Source: Oasisia sp. SBJ-2009 (taxonomy: Eukaryota > Annelida > Polychaeta > Sabellida > Siboglinidae). From it: a stretch of DNA of 64,000 nucleotides. The notes beneath the pieces were generated by a model. That model searched no databases. It was given only the letters and a program-made list of their open reading frames with translations, and was not told where the DNA came from. Positions 21,001 through 35,782 of this stretch are shown here, one piece after another (the first letter of the stretch is position 1; each line of letters opens with the position of its first letter). The stretch is taken from contig OZ024856.1 in NCBI GenBank assembly GCA_964017155.1, positions 12,312,625 through 12,376,624 on the forward strand. Reading direction: 5' to 3'. The position numbers and the translations under genes are program-made.

Positions 21001-23661
21001 GAACACAGACACATAAAAATATGGTAAAACCGTTTTGAAAAGACCCTAATAATTTAACTAGAAGATTACCATAATTACTCTACACTGTTGTAAATACAAA
21101 CAGTTTATTAGCTAGAGACAGGTGCCATCATGTTAACGCTTTGTCAGATTTTTAAGGAAACTGCACCTTAGCTTCATTAAAGGCTTAGCCTGCTGTTAAA
21201 TTAGCCTAAGGCAAAGGTAGTTTCCTAAGCCATAGATTTTCACAGTCATGGTATTGATATGCTGATCAAAGGCACATACATTTGGCCCTTAAAATGCACA
21301 CATGTAGGGTGCCAATCAGTATTTACCTACCTGGCTAAGCATGATATTGCATTTATGCAGCCACAGGTTCATGTTAACAAAAAATCACTACGCCAACTAC
21401 AATCTTCCTACCAGACATCCTTCCTACCAGACATCATGATACTGATCTATTGTACTAAATTCACATAAAATATTTTTTTCAGATAACACAATTCTTATGG
21501 TACTACCTGGGTCCTTCCTATGTGTCTGACCAGGAAGTCTAACAGTGCTGTGACCCCTGCATCAAGCTGAGTAAAGACTTATCGTAGCTGAGTTGTGTAA
21601 TAGACGTTATGTCCTAAGTCATTTATGTCCAAAAAATGTGGACAATATGTCCACCAAAAAGATAATAAGTAATGTTTAGAATGTGCAAATGACCTGAAAT
21701 GTTCCACAAAGAGTATAACATTGGAACTAACATCCACTCATCTGATGTTAAGACGTATATGAGAAAAACTACATATAAAAATAATAAAAACTTTTTAAGA
21801 TATATCATCTAGGACATATGTGACTTGGGACAAATTTCCACAGGTCGCTGAATACATGTGTAATAAACTTACGGTTCCTGGATATTTGCCACCAAATGTA
21901 AAAAGGACTACCCGGGTAAGTCCACAACCATGGAGTAGCTCAAAGTAAATTAACCAACAAAAGCTTTATTAATTCTCACCATAGATTACCAACATTCTTC
22001 TAACAAAGAAAAAAATAAATACATCTTGCTGGACAGTCAACATTAAATTTACGTAATTATGTTGTGCAATTGATGATTTAAAACAAACTGTCGAGTGTAT
22101 TCATCATCCAGACATTATTTATATTTCAGTAAATGGACTTACGGCCAGACTCTTTGGTGTGTGGACAATGCTGTCAGCTATTCTACGTCTCTATTGTGCC
22201 TTTGACATCCACAACAAGTCGTAAGTCTGTGTTTCTTTACCCACGTTTACTTATGTTCATACTGTTGCATTACACATATCTATACAACAAACTTTTCAGC
22301 ATCACATTTTCACTTTAACATATTTAACTCCCAAATTTTTATGAACTCCACATCGTGTGTTATTGGTTGGTCACAGTGGTGTATGAAATGTCAGTGAGGT
22401 AGACAGAATAGTCATTACAGGTGATATATATATATATATATTTCTATATATATATATATATTGTATAAAATGTATATAATATATATGTTTATATATTTAT
22501 ATATATGTATATATACATATACAAATACATATATACCATGGTAAACGCTTAATTTTCGTAAACGTAACAATACATTGAGTAATAAACATTTCGGCTTCTC
22601 AAATGCATCGCAAGTGTCTTGTATAGTTTGTATTTAGAAATGGAGGAAACATCATATTGGTTTAATTGTCGCAGTGTGATTAATTTATGTTGCTCATTGC
22701 AATATGTCGTTACAGTTAATGCCCTTCCTTTGCAGAATCTACAACCTAACACTGGTGTCATTCTTCCTGGCTTTGATACACTTTGTGTTGGAAATTACTG
22801 TCTACAAGACTGCGTATTTGACTGTGGGTGTTCTGGCACCATTGATCGTATCAAGTATGTTGATTGTTTTATCGTGACATTTAAATGTTACCAAAACACA
22901 CACAGACATTTAGTATTATGCACACTGTAAACTAATAAAAAAATCCTATAATTGTTTGCTGGGGTGTATTATATAGTTAAATAAGTTAATCACATAAACT
23001 TATTTTTGGCAGATATTTTATTTGTTTGGTTCCAGCAGCCTTCTGTTATTTAAGTAATCCATCATTATGCAACATAACATAATTCAATACGAATTGTTGT
23101 AAAATGTTGGCTATTATGCTGTACAAATAATGTAAAACATGTTATATATAATAGCGTTAAAGAGGTAATGAATTTGATTTTAAACAAAATTGTGGGTGGT
23201 TCAGACTGGGGGAAGCAGCGTGTGTCTCTACTCGACAACAGTAGGACTTGGGAGGCTCAGTAGCTCACAATATTTATTGTGCAATGTCAAACATGACAAC
23301 CCTAAATGTAATAAGACATACAAGTTGTAGCGGCAAATGAAGAAAAAACAAACACCCACAAAATTGCGTACTGCAACTGCTAAAATGTAATTACTACAAG
23401 CTCAATTCCATGCAAAAACCATAGACTTCGCAATGCTGGTTGAAACAGTTGAATAACAGAACGGTTTTAAAATAATATTTAATTCAAGTTGGAAATTAAA
23501 ATGTTAGTTTCATTTAGCCTTTAATATTGTTGTTTGTTTTGGCAGGTTGTTCAATTGCTTGGATGCTGATTGGATACCATTATTTAACTGAACCATCAGA
23601 GGCGGAGAATGAGGACGAGATGATGGGGATGCTGAAGAGGAAGAAGAAGAAGGCACAGTGA
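15061..23661 (+). CDS. ERG28: ERG28 sterol C-4 demethylation scaffold protein (4 exons, 151 aa)
   Basis: Exons: 15061-15190, 22130-22220, 22736-22854, 23546-23661; all GT-AG, sum 456 nt. ERG28 is an endoplasmic-reticulum membrane protein that tethers the C-4 demethylation enzymes of sterol synthesis. Family signatures seen are GNTISCFYDHQFLADRLY in exon 1, NGLTARLFGVWTMLSAILR and CAFDIHNKS across exon 2, and TVYKTAYLTVGVLAPLIVSS across exons 3-4. Hydrophobic segments match the expected four membrane spans. Human ERG28 is 140 aa; the extra length is mainly an acidic then lysine-rich tail ending KRKKKKAQ. The first ATG (15061) is used; a second Met at codon 3 is an equally good start. Intron 1 is 6.9 kb and filled by nested mobile elements, while the other introns are short. 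Confidence 0.95.
16554..17337 (-). mobile_element. LINE fragment (reverse transcriptase C-terminus) inserted in one LTR
   Basis: This 784-bp block is absent from the other LTR copy, where ATGCAGCC runs straight into AGTGGGGGTAAATTCC; GCC flanks both sides here. On the minus strand it encodes a non-LTR reverse-transcriptase tail: FGMQVNAEKTKLM, RFKYLGAIITDEG, FLYACESWTLT and RGRQRKRWEDNI in order, with frame breaks between 16800 and 16870. No poly(A) or catalytic YADD box is included, so it is truncated at both ends. Confidence 0.85.
17917..19244 (-). pseudogene. Residual internal region of the LTR element
   Basis: Only a short RT/connection segment (about 18150-18345, minus strand) is recognisable; frames are broken around it. 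A local duplication of about 60 bp (around 19045-19095 and 19108-19165, both with GTTCTGCCATGGTCTCG) lies near the primer-binding end. The remainder shows no preserved domains. Confidence 0.6.
21148..21235. repeat. Short imperfect inverted repeat
   Basis: TTTTAAGGAAACTGCACCTTAG is followed about 50 bases later by CTAAGGCAAAGGTAGTTTCC, its imperfect reverse complement. It lies in ERG28 intron 1 beyond the foldback arm. It may be a tiny MITE or chance. The rest of 21236-22129 shows nothing recognisable. Confidence 0.5.
22424..22545. repeat. (AT)n-rich microsatellite in ERG28 intron 2
   Basis: Interrupted TA and ATATGT runs lie between ERG28 exons 2 and 3. No coding signal is seen there. Confidence 0.9.
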
Positions 23662-25020
23662 CTGACCACAGATACATGGAGTTGTTATTTCATGAATATC
23701 ATCATCACCCAAAGACTAACATTTGGTCATACACCTGTACTAGTAAGATTTTTTTCAAGATTGTCAACATTTATTTCTTCTTAGAGTGCATATTAATTCA
23801 TAATCCTCCCATCCAAATTAATTAATACTTTAGAATTTTGATTGTTGTCAAGACTGAACATCATGTATATGTATATGAATGTATTATGACCCTATATAAC
23901 ATGCAAAGGACGTATAGTAACAACAATCACTCATGTTAGCAAACATTTATTTACAGTCAACTATTATTATGGAATTCACAGGCAATCATTTATTTACAGT
24001 CAACTATCATTATTCACGGACAATCAACATTTTTATAATTGACTACATTTCCATATACAGAAGAACCTGGTTATTAAGGCCACTCTGGGAACTGGGTGAA
24101 AGTGGCCTGATTAGAAAGGTGGCAGCATTAACAGTTGTGATCTGTGTGTGATCATTTTGTGGCCTTACTTGTGAGGTGACTGTGTTCCCAAGGTGACCAC
24201 ACAGCATGGTTCGACTGTACTCGACAGGTACATGTTGACTACTCGGAATGACCCTTAAGTATTAATTAGTATATACTTTGAATTAAGGATTAAATTGTTT
24301 CATAAAACTTGAAATTTTTTCATATATATATATTTTAATTATACAATTACTATTAACCACTTTACATGTACGTACGTGTGATGTGTATTTTTATATTTTG
24401 TACTCTTTCTTTTGAATCATATAAGGGTGTCAGATGTGATATAGTAAAAGTTCATATTATCGTTTACTATTGTTTGTTATCATTTATTTATCACGTCTAT
24501 AGAAAAGACATACGTCATTAGTTAATTTTGTTCACGATCTTTCAATTCCCGCTCCAGTTATATGTTTCAAAATCTTTCAGCTCGTGCTCCGGAATTGGAG
24601 CGGCATTTAATTGACCAGTTCCTTTTGGAATTAACAATGCCCTGGACCGAGAAATAGAAACGGTAACTGGTTGCATTTGCACGTCCTCTGGACTTGTGGT
24701 GGTCCCGTGTCCCTCGTTATGTCGCTCTATTTTAATCTGTTGGTATCCGCTAGTGTCCACAGCACCTTTGTCACCTTCCGTCGATTGTCGCATACTTGGT
24801 TTAAGTCACTTGACTGGGCTATCGTGATGCCGGTCAAATCGTTGCTGCATGTGTTGTGGTTCGGAGGCGGGGTTTGCAAGGACATGCAGGCCACAGGCAC
24901 AAGTAATTCTCATGGCGCTAACTACAAAGGATTTAGGAGTAACCATTGTGAGAAGAGAGCCAAGATGACAAACCGAATGCTAGATCGCAAGCACGCAGCA
25001 AGACAATTCCTACACGTGGA
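23662..25020. other. Intergenic region after ERG28
   Basis: No recognised gene. A minus-strand open frame at 24542-24793 (83 codons, with HELKDFETYNWSGN at its end) has gene-like composition, and a second frame upstream of it adds about 25 codons. I recognise no family and no clean acceptor. It could be a terminal exon or a decayed gene piece. Confidence 0.35.
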
Positions 25021-25021
25021 A

Positions 25022-25275
25022 AGGAGGACTTTGCGTTAGAGCGCCGGACTGTCAATTGAGGGGACGGTGGTTCAATCCCACCTGCCGCCGTTTCGAAACT
25101 TAGGCAATTTCGTTCACTCCACATTTGCCTGTGTCTTTCGGAAGAGACAATAAACCCTTTCTATCTGGTGTCTATGCCAGAGGAAGTAAAAGTTCCCACA
25201 CAGGGGGTAAATGTGTAACCTGTAGTAGACTCACTAATTCTAGAGAGAAGGACAACTCCTGCGTTAGCCAAAGTT
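25022..25275 (+). repeat. tRNA-derived SINE
   Basis: A tRNA-like head has box A-like TTAGAGCGCCGG (25036-25047) and a good box B, GGTTCAATCCC, at 25069-25079, ending in the acceptor-stem-like TGCCGCCG. It runs into a non-tRNA body with no coding content (CTTTCGGAAGAGACAATAAA onward). I saw no second copy in the window. Confidence 0.65.
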
Positions 25276-25639
25276 TGGGCTGTTTGGAGGTAAGCCACCC
25301 AAGACCTAAGGTCCAGCATTTTGCGTCGCATGCTTAACGAGTACAAGAAGTACAGCCATTTTAATAGTCTGACACAATTAGGTTATCTTATAGTAAGATG
25401 CAGAAGACTAAGAAACTACAGCGGACGGTGGGACCTAGGCGTAAGTTCTCCACGCAGAACCAGATTTATGACTACTTGGAATTCGCTATCACAGTTTAGG
25501 CACAAGAGTCAAACAGTTACGGACTCAAAAGATCGTCCAGGTATGTACAACAAAACTGGACAAACGATGACAAACAACAAGTCTTCAAGTGTTATACTGC
25601 TTAAAAGTGATATTTCACTATCCTGCAGTTGTGGTTAAA

Positions 25640-26150
25640 ATAATGTGCGCTAAAATAATAAGTTAATAAAATAAATATGATAATAGATAAATCCAGTTAA
25701 CTGTACATTAAAACGATGAATAAATTAATAAGATAAAAATAATAAATATATAAAAATAATCAGTTAATAAAATATTAGAATAAATAGATCAATAAAATTA
25801 ATAGTACATTAAAAAAGCAGGCAGTCCACGATTAACATTAAAACAATCTATTATAATGTAAATGACTGGGATGGCGGCTCTCTGAAATACTTCTGTGGTG
25901 GATGCGGTGACAGCTTCCTCGGTAAGTGCGTTCCACAGTGGAATACAGCGTACGTAGAATGACTGCTGGTAGGGCGTGCAAGTGGCAGGTAGGGTTCGTA
26001 GTTTGTGCTTGTGTTGGCGTCTGGTGCGCGCATCTGCTGTGGTGATGATGACAGGCAAGCTGATGTGCATTAGTCCGTGATGAATTTAAAAAAACAACAA
26101 CGCTGACAACTTGTGCTAAACTAATCAGTGTGGCAGTCTCCTTATTCAAA
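25640..26150 (-). mobile_element. LINE 3' remnant
   Basis: The minus strand encodes a reverse-transcriptase C-terminal tail: TRRQHKHKLRTLPATCTPY, then SFYVRCIPLWNALTEEAV and a terminal F-Q-R-A segment. This is the usual end of CR1/jockey-like ORF2 proteins (S-F-x-x-R-x-I-P-L-W-N-x-L). It is followed by AT-rich (AATAAA)-type sequence at 25640-25800. It is 5' truncated with frame breaks. Confidence 0.75.
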
Positions 26151-26309
26151 TAAAAAGAACATCGAGCTAAGGCCTAAGCAGCAGCCATATGAAACGTCGT
26201 ACTTTTGGTTGTCGTACAATGTTGGATTATAATTATGAATGTTTTATGTCGGAAGGAGATACTGAATACACTGACTTCAGACAGACATTAATATGAGGTG
26301 CGCTTGAAC

Positions 26310-27495
26310 ATGAACTTCAGCCCTGCTTACGCTGTCGGATTCAGCGCCTCGGTATGCTTGATTATACTGCTTCCCTTGTTGCGTTATCTCGGATCATAAC
26401 ATCGAAAATGGCCGTGGATTGTTGTTCGAGATTTTTCGCAGTACTGCTCAGTGTTTTACCTCGCCTCACGCTAAACACTTCCTCATTGTCGGACGTGTGC
26501 GTGAGTAGTACTGTTCGGCCTTTCCAAAAACGTACATCCGCACCAAATGCAGTTCAAGACATGCATCCCGCCCTTAAATGCTAATGGGCTAATCCTCTGT
26601 CCAGCCTCCCATCATCAAAACAATATTATGCCACAAAATGCGCACTCCTTCCGTAAATATTGGGGTCCACAAATACCGGGGGTTCTGCCTCTATAACTCA
26701 TTTCCGACGCTTCTGGTCTCGCACCAACTATCGTTCAGCACGCTACATACTGCGTAACTACAATGCAGTGACGAAGCACACGGCTCGGTTGCGTCATTAA
26801 CCTTGCACGGTCTTGCGTCTCAGGAAGTCCTTTCTCTCGACGAGTGGCCGTGTTTATGTCGCGACAGTCGGGACATGATCTTGTGGGAATACGTGTACCC
26901 CGACCACAAGCCAGCACCTGATTGTCCGTGCGTTGACTTCTTTAAACTGCGCAATGAGTACCTGCTGATATTCGTCTGCGCCGTCTCGTCCGTCGTGTAC
27001 TTCACCGGTCTGTTGGCGATATTGAAAGGACGAATCCCGTGGACCGTGGTCGAGGTTGAGGACACTGCGGCGTGTACAGCCCCTATGCCAGACTTTCTAT
27101 CAGGTACAGACGTCGACGGACACGCGCTGGTCGATAATCGCCGCCTGAAGCGGATCCTCGCGAACGTCGTCAACAAGGCGAAGCAGAGCCGACCGCGTCC
27201 GAGAGTCAGCGGCGCGAGAAGCAGGGAGAGGGAGAGGTACTTCAATGAACGAGAGGAACGGGAGCGCTGTCTGTTGACGGAGAAGATGCATCGGGAGGTG
27301 CGCTACGAGGAGGTGATCGCGCAGAAGGAGAACCTGAAGCAGACGCTGATGGACTCCGAGCAGCGGTGCTTCGGGCTGATGATGGAGGCCCAGGCGCGGT
27401 ACCTCGAGTGGCTCGACATGCAAGACGAGATCAAGCAAGTCGACATCCGGACGAAACTCCTGCGTGACAGGTTGACCTTTATGCTGGACAAGTAG
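26310..27495 (+). CDS. Unrecognised single-pass membrane / coiled-coil protein (proposed 2 exons, 237 aa)
   Basis: The main exon 26824-27495 (acceptor tctcag, stop TAG) is an unbroken GC-rich frame of 224 codons. A short first exon, 26310-26351 (MNFSPAYAVGFSAS, donor GTATGC), joins it in phase 0, but this exon is conjectural. Residues about 15-59 hold paired cysteines (PCLC, CPC). A membrane span follows (about 60-82, YLLIFVCAVSSVVYFTGLLA), then a basic segment and a charged region rich in Arg and Glu (about 135-237) of coiled-coil type. Charge bias puts the C-terminus in the cytoplasm. I recognise no family. Composition and lack of stops argue for a real gene. The neighbouring GPCR is convergent with it. 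Confidence 0.5.
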
Positions 27496-29046
27496 CGCTG
27501 TGATTGGCGTTTGTTACATACGTGAAATAAGTGAACTTGCTATATGATAATGTCCGTCTTTGTCGTGTTTATGTCAGATGGTAAGATGCCCTTTGTTTGT
27601 CGCTTGCGCAGCTGGAGTTTAATGATGTACTGTTATTGTCTGTTGATAAAAGCGGCTGCTGTGGTTGGCTGAATATCAGAACTACATTCACAACTATTGC
27701 ATTACCAGGGCATGTGCTTACAATAAGACAGCGTACGTAGACCCCAGTGGGATGACTAATGGGGGGAAACGGGCGTACTCCGATGGGTTGTCGTTGCCCA
27801 GAAGCCCCAAAATAACACCGCAATATTACGCCACAAAATGACACAACTGGTGCGAATCTCGCATGTCAAACTTGAGACCAGCAGCAGTTCTGGTTAGAAA
27901 CGAAGATGGCAGCAGTTCTGAGTTCGTCTTCAGTGCACCTGTTTCAATGGGCAGCAACGTTTTAGGTGGCTTACTCTAAAGTTATAATGCTAATTAGACC
28001 CTTGGAACAGGCATATGTGGAATACCTTTACTGAGACGGTCGAGTGTCGATACGAATCACCTGTTGAGGTCAATACAAATGCAATACGAATATTATTTGA
28101 CAATTCTACCCTGTCACGACTACAGAGCTTCCCGATGGATATTTAGACATGAGCTTCATTTCCGATTCGGCCATCTAGATTTTGTATATCGAGTATTGAC
28201 GCAGGTGCGTGGTGGGTGTAGTTGTCGCCGGCCGTGTGAGCGTGTTGTCGTGCCGTGTTTCTTTTTTAGTTTGTTAATATTACCATCACAAATGTCACGC
28301 ATGAACGATCAAGCTATCCCGTCGTGCAACGGGCATCTTTATTATTACCTTAACGTGTTGACTGTACCCAGGTCTTTACGACATCCCTGCAGTTTTTTTA
28401 GCGCATTCTATACGTTTTTTTGTGAGCAGTGTGTTCTTGGCTTTATGAGATATTTTTTGAGAATTTATTTTAATTTCGAAAGAATGATCGCTTCTGTAGA
28501 TTTACACCGTTCTGATCGAAATGTTGTCGAGAATAATCTATATAGTAGGTCTAGGAAATAAGAAAGTTGACCCGCTAGCATGAATAACATGTTGTTCACG
28601 TTTTATATATACATACTGAAATCTTCATTTAGAACAGTTTTAGGCAATAACACATTACGTCTGTAGTACTGATTGGGTGGGCTTCCACGGTTTCCAGAAA
28701 CAAACATACCGATATAACAGAAACGAAAGTAGGCCAAACTGCTGAAATATCATTACATAACATAATATAACATTAACACAACATTGAGTGTTGCTGATTT
28801 CGTAATACTTGGAAAGTTTGGTCGAATGAAACCGTTACAATTAGTTGACACCAATACTACTATGCGACTACTTCTGACATAGGTTACTACCATTCGAATA
28901 ACTCATTCCAGTCTACGCTACCAACAAACGTTAACATCATACCGACCGACCCACCCACCCACCGACCGACCGACCGACCGACCCATCGACCCACTGACCC
29001 ACCGACCGACCCGACCCGACCCGTGTGGGCTCTGACAGTTGCCAAG
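27496..29046. other. Intergenic region, no supported gene
   Basis: An open frame at 28064-28561 (+, 165 codons) shows biased, Cys/Phe-rich composition and no recognisable domain. I treat it as chance. A (CCGA)n/(CCCA)n run lies at about 28944-29030, next to the last GPCR exon. No mobile element is recognised. Confidence 0.5.
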
Positions 29047-32212
<3,166 letters not shown>

Positions 32213-33151
32213 TGCGACCACAGATTTGGTTGTCTTCGGTTGGTGTCTTGGTGTACACGCCGTGTACACTTTTGTATAGTCTATTGGCAAAATACCGACT
32301 GCTAATGCCAAATGAAAGCGTAGTGTCAATGTTCAGACCACCAATTCAGACCACCAACACGAGTCATCCCATAACCACTTCTGGCACCAAACAACACGTC
32401 TCCCTATATATAATGTCTCCAGAAGACCCTTCAGCACAATACTCGGGTTACGTAACGCTAAAGTTAACTCTTAATGGTCGACCCACAATTAACTGGCTCA
32501 GTTACTCCTTCCGCATCCGATTGCTCATTACCGATTGCTCATTACACCGTCGTTCAAGAAACGTCCTGGTTCGAAAAGATTGGCAACGTCGACGCGACGG
32601 CAAAAATCCATCTGAATCGAGCCTGAGTCCTGTGCGTGCATTTCCTTTCATTCACTATCATTCTAATATAAAAATGTTATATGGTGACACGGCCATTCGA
32701 AGATTTTCTCAAGATGAATCTCAAGAAATCGGCACCAAAACGAAGTAATTATCCTAATTAAAACGTGAGCTGTTTCCAATTAGCAAACATCCATCACGTC
32801 GCGTCGGTTGCAGACTGTTGATGTGTTACACCAAAGAGAACTTGGAGCGTCGTGTCGGTAAGGCGATAGGATTTGAAACAGCGGTGTCGTTTTGAACACC
32901 ACCAGAATGAGAGACTAGTCATTTTAGTGTTTTTTGTTTAACAAATGTTGAGTTTAAGTCATGTGTGGTCGTTTTCGGTGTCACCTGCTATTCATGTGGA
33001 TTCGTCGTTCTCATGGTCAAGTAGAAGACAGCACTGGAGTATCAAGTAGACGACAACTGTGGAATATCTTGCTGCTGCTCTGTGTGCGTGCGTGCGCGCG
33101 CGCGTGCGTGCGTGCGTGCGTGCGCGCGCGCGCGCGTGTGTGCGTGCGTGC

Positions 33152-33188
<37 letters not shown>

Positions 33189-33945
33189 CGTGTCGGCGTG
33201 CGTGCGCTCGCTTGTTTTTTGCGTGAGTGTAAATGCTAAGAAACAGAGCCGACTGTTACACTGTTTGGAACAGACGATAAGTTGACTGAGAGTTACAAGA
33301 CGTCTTACGCGGGTGCATTGTGGGATTCCACAAAATTGGTAGATTCTACCTAGACAATAATTGTCGATATTACGTGTATATGTTATAATAATAATATTAA
33401 TAGCAATTGTATTTATAAAACGCCGTATATCCAGAATATACTTCCGCTCAGAGGCACATAAAATACAACATTGATAAAACATGAATATATAAAATGTACG
33501 TATTAAATTAAGCTTACACGATAAAGGCAATATGTCAAATGATAATAATAAATTGATACATAAATAAAGCTTCTAAAAAGTATAATGTATTAAATATACT
33601 GATCACCAATAAATTAATATAGCAAAATAATAAATTAAAAATAAAATATATTAATAAGTTAATACTGAATAATTAAGGTAAGACACTAAAATAATTGTAT
33701 AAACTATAATTATTGTTAACATAAATTCGTTATATTACACACTACGAGTAATCTAACTGACTACCTTCTTTAAACTGAGTATATCGTATGATCTTCATGC
33801 AGTTAAGAGCCATTGGCGACATTCAAGCTGTTCGTGTAGTTTTTTCGCCAAATTTTGTAAAACAAAAACCCAAGAGGAACTGAGGTGATGTTACAGTACT
33901 CTGATTGCCCATTACATAAATCACTAATAGAACCAGGCTAGTTGT
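32213..33945. other. Region upstream of the GPCR, with a (GT/GC)n microsatellite
   Basis: The GPCR promoter should lie just right of 32212, though no motif stands out. A TGCG/TG microsatellite occupies about 33079-33225. Sequence from about 33350 to 33780 is AT-rich. The open frame at 32110-32748 (+) lies opposite GPCR exon 1 and continues into non-coding DNA, so it is rejected as a gene. Confidence 0.6.
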
Positions 33946-35333
33946 CCCCGGATGCAATGGTTCGTAATTTTATCTTTCCGCGTTCCTGCGAGATCTCGCG
34001 TTACTTGTGCTACTAATTTATGGTTACATGATCTCTATAAATCATGCAGTTTAGTTAGTAATTACCTCAGCAACAGGAAACAGCGAGTGAAATTAGGACC
34101 TCACTACAGTGAGTGGGCTGACATCGTCAGAGGTGTACCCCAAGGCTCTATTATTGGCCCTCTTCTTTTCAATGTTTTTATTAATGATATTTTTCACTTT
34201 TTGGATAAATCCTCTCTCTACAATTATGCCGATGATAACACCCTGTCTTATGCTCATTCAAATTATGACACTCTCATTCACACCTTGCAACAAGACTGTA
34301 CTTCTACGTTACAGTGGTTCAATATAAACCAGATGAAGGCTAACCCATCCAAATTCCAAGCAATTAGCTTCGGCAAGAGGGGAACAAGGGACATAACAAA
34401 TTTTACTTTTGAAAACACTACCATTCACTGTGAAAACTCTGTTGTCCTTCTCGGCATTGAGATTGATCATTCGTTAACTTTTAACACACATATCGCGAAC
34501 ATCTGCAAAAAGTCAGCTAGACAGTTAGCGGTCTTAAAACGTCTCGGTCATCTCCTTACTCGACAAGGGAAACTTGCAATTTTCAAAACATTCATAACAT
34601 AAAACTTCAACTACTGTCCTTTGATCTGGCACTTTTGTAGCCAATCTAGCACCAAAAAACTTGAAAAAATTCAAGAGAGAGCACTTCGCTTTATTTACAA
34701 TGATTATTCATCCACGCATCATGACCTTTTAAAGACCGCTAACACCGAACACCTCCACGTTAAACGGATAAAAGAAATGGCATGCGAAGTATTCAAAATT
34801 GTAAATAATATTGCTTCAAATTTTTTTCTTCAAAATCTCATCACTCTAAAATGTTCCCAGTATTCTATGCGAAAGGAAAACACTGCAGTTGTCCCTAAGG
34901 CAAACACATCTAAATATGGACTTAAATCATTTGTCCATGATGGGCCCCGGATCTGGAACAGCCTGCCAAATGAAATGCGAAAAACATTTAACTACGGTGA
35001 ATTTCGCAGGCTGATCCGGAACTGGGATGGCCCATCATGCAATTGCTCTATATGTAGGTAACCAGCTAATATCTAACATGTTTGTCGCCATGCCAATATT
35101 ATCAATATAACTTTCATTGTATATATGGATATGTGTAAAATATTGTTATTCCTTAATTTATTCTTTTGATCTATTTATTTTAATGTTTTAATGTTTTAAA
35201 GTATTTATTATTTTTAATAAGTTTAGTCAATATACATCTCTACAATTAAATTTATATTTATGCAATTGTCTTAAATTATATATTATTTCAATCAATTTTA
35301 ACCAATATACTTTGCATGTTTTATGTATCAAAA

Positions 35334-35376
<43 letters not shown>

Positions 35377-35605
35377 TATATTATACATGCATGTATTATT
35401 ATATTGTACTCATTACCCTATTTTATATGTATTATTGCTGTCATTTTAAATACTCTGTATGCTTGTTATGGTTTTATGTCTCATTGTTTTACTCTCGTTT
35501 TGTCGGAAAATAGCTCAGATGAGCTAATGTTGCCAATTATCATGTAACCGACGTTAAATAAAGTTTCTTGTATCTTGTATCTTGTATCTTCTTGTATCTT
35601 GTATC
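33946..35605 (+). mobile_element. 5'-truncated non-LTR retrotransposon (LINE) with a TTGTATC-repeat tail
   Basis: A reverse-transcriptase frame runs from about 33980 to 35061 with one in-frame stop at 34600-34602. Motifs in order: VRGVPQGSIIGPLLFNVFIN, YNYADDNTLSYA (catalytic box), FEN...LLGIEIDHSLTF, and the terminal GPRIWNSLPNEMRKTF. It ends with a long AT-rich 3' region and (TTGTATC)n at about 35566-35607, the short-repeat tail typical of CR1/L2-like elements. The endonuclease and upstream RT are missing. The (TA)n at about 35337-35373 is internal to the 3' region. Confidence 0.88.
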
Positions 35606-35724
35606 TATGCCTGAACGTAATAAGTGTCATCTCTCAGTGTCAACATTAACTCAAGTAGGCACTGCTGGTAGACATTCGCGTCTACTTAGATATGTACGCT
35701 AGATAATAAGTTTAGATGTATCTG

Positions 35725-35782
<58 letters not shown>

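Larger units (their letters stand above)
15285..21075. mobile_element. Foldback element, copy 1, split by an LTR retrotransposon
   Basis: The arm at 15285-15570 (GGCCTAAATTATTA-like, then GTACAAAAAGT and TTGTGTTTTAG) is matched in reverse complement by about 20815-21075 (ATCTGACTTCTTTGTACTGG, then AACCGTTTTGAAAAG). The inner arms also pair, for example CAGTTAGCGCATC against its complement near 20860. The arms belong to the same family as the elements at 59.5 and 62.6 kb. Everything between them is the LTR element, so this copy was hit after insertion in ERG28 intron 1. Confidence 0.75.

Noticed and set aside
28064..28561. 165-codon plus-strand open frame
   Set aside because: No domain, signal or splice context; composition is that of non-coding DNA.
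32213..32329. Longer N-terminus for the GPCR from 32329
   Set aside because: The extension begins at a TTG, not ATG, and has no receptor-like features; the first ATG is at 32212.
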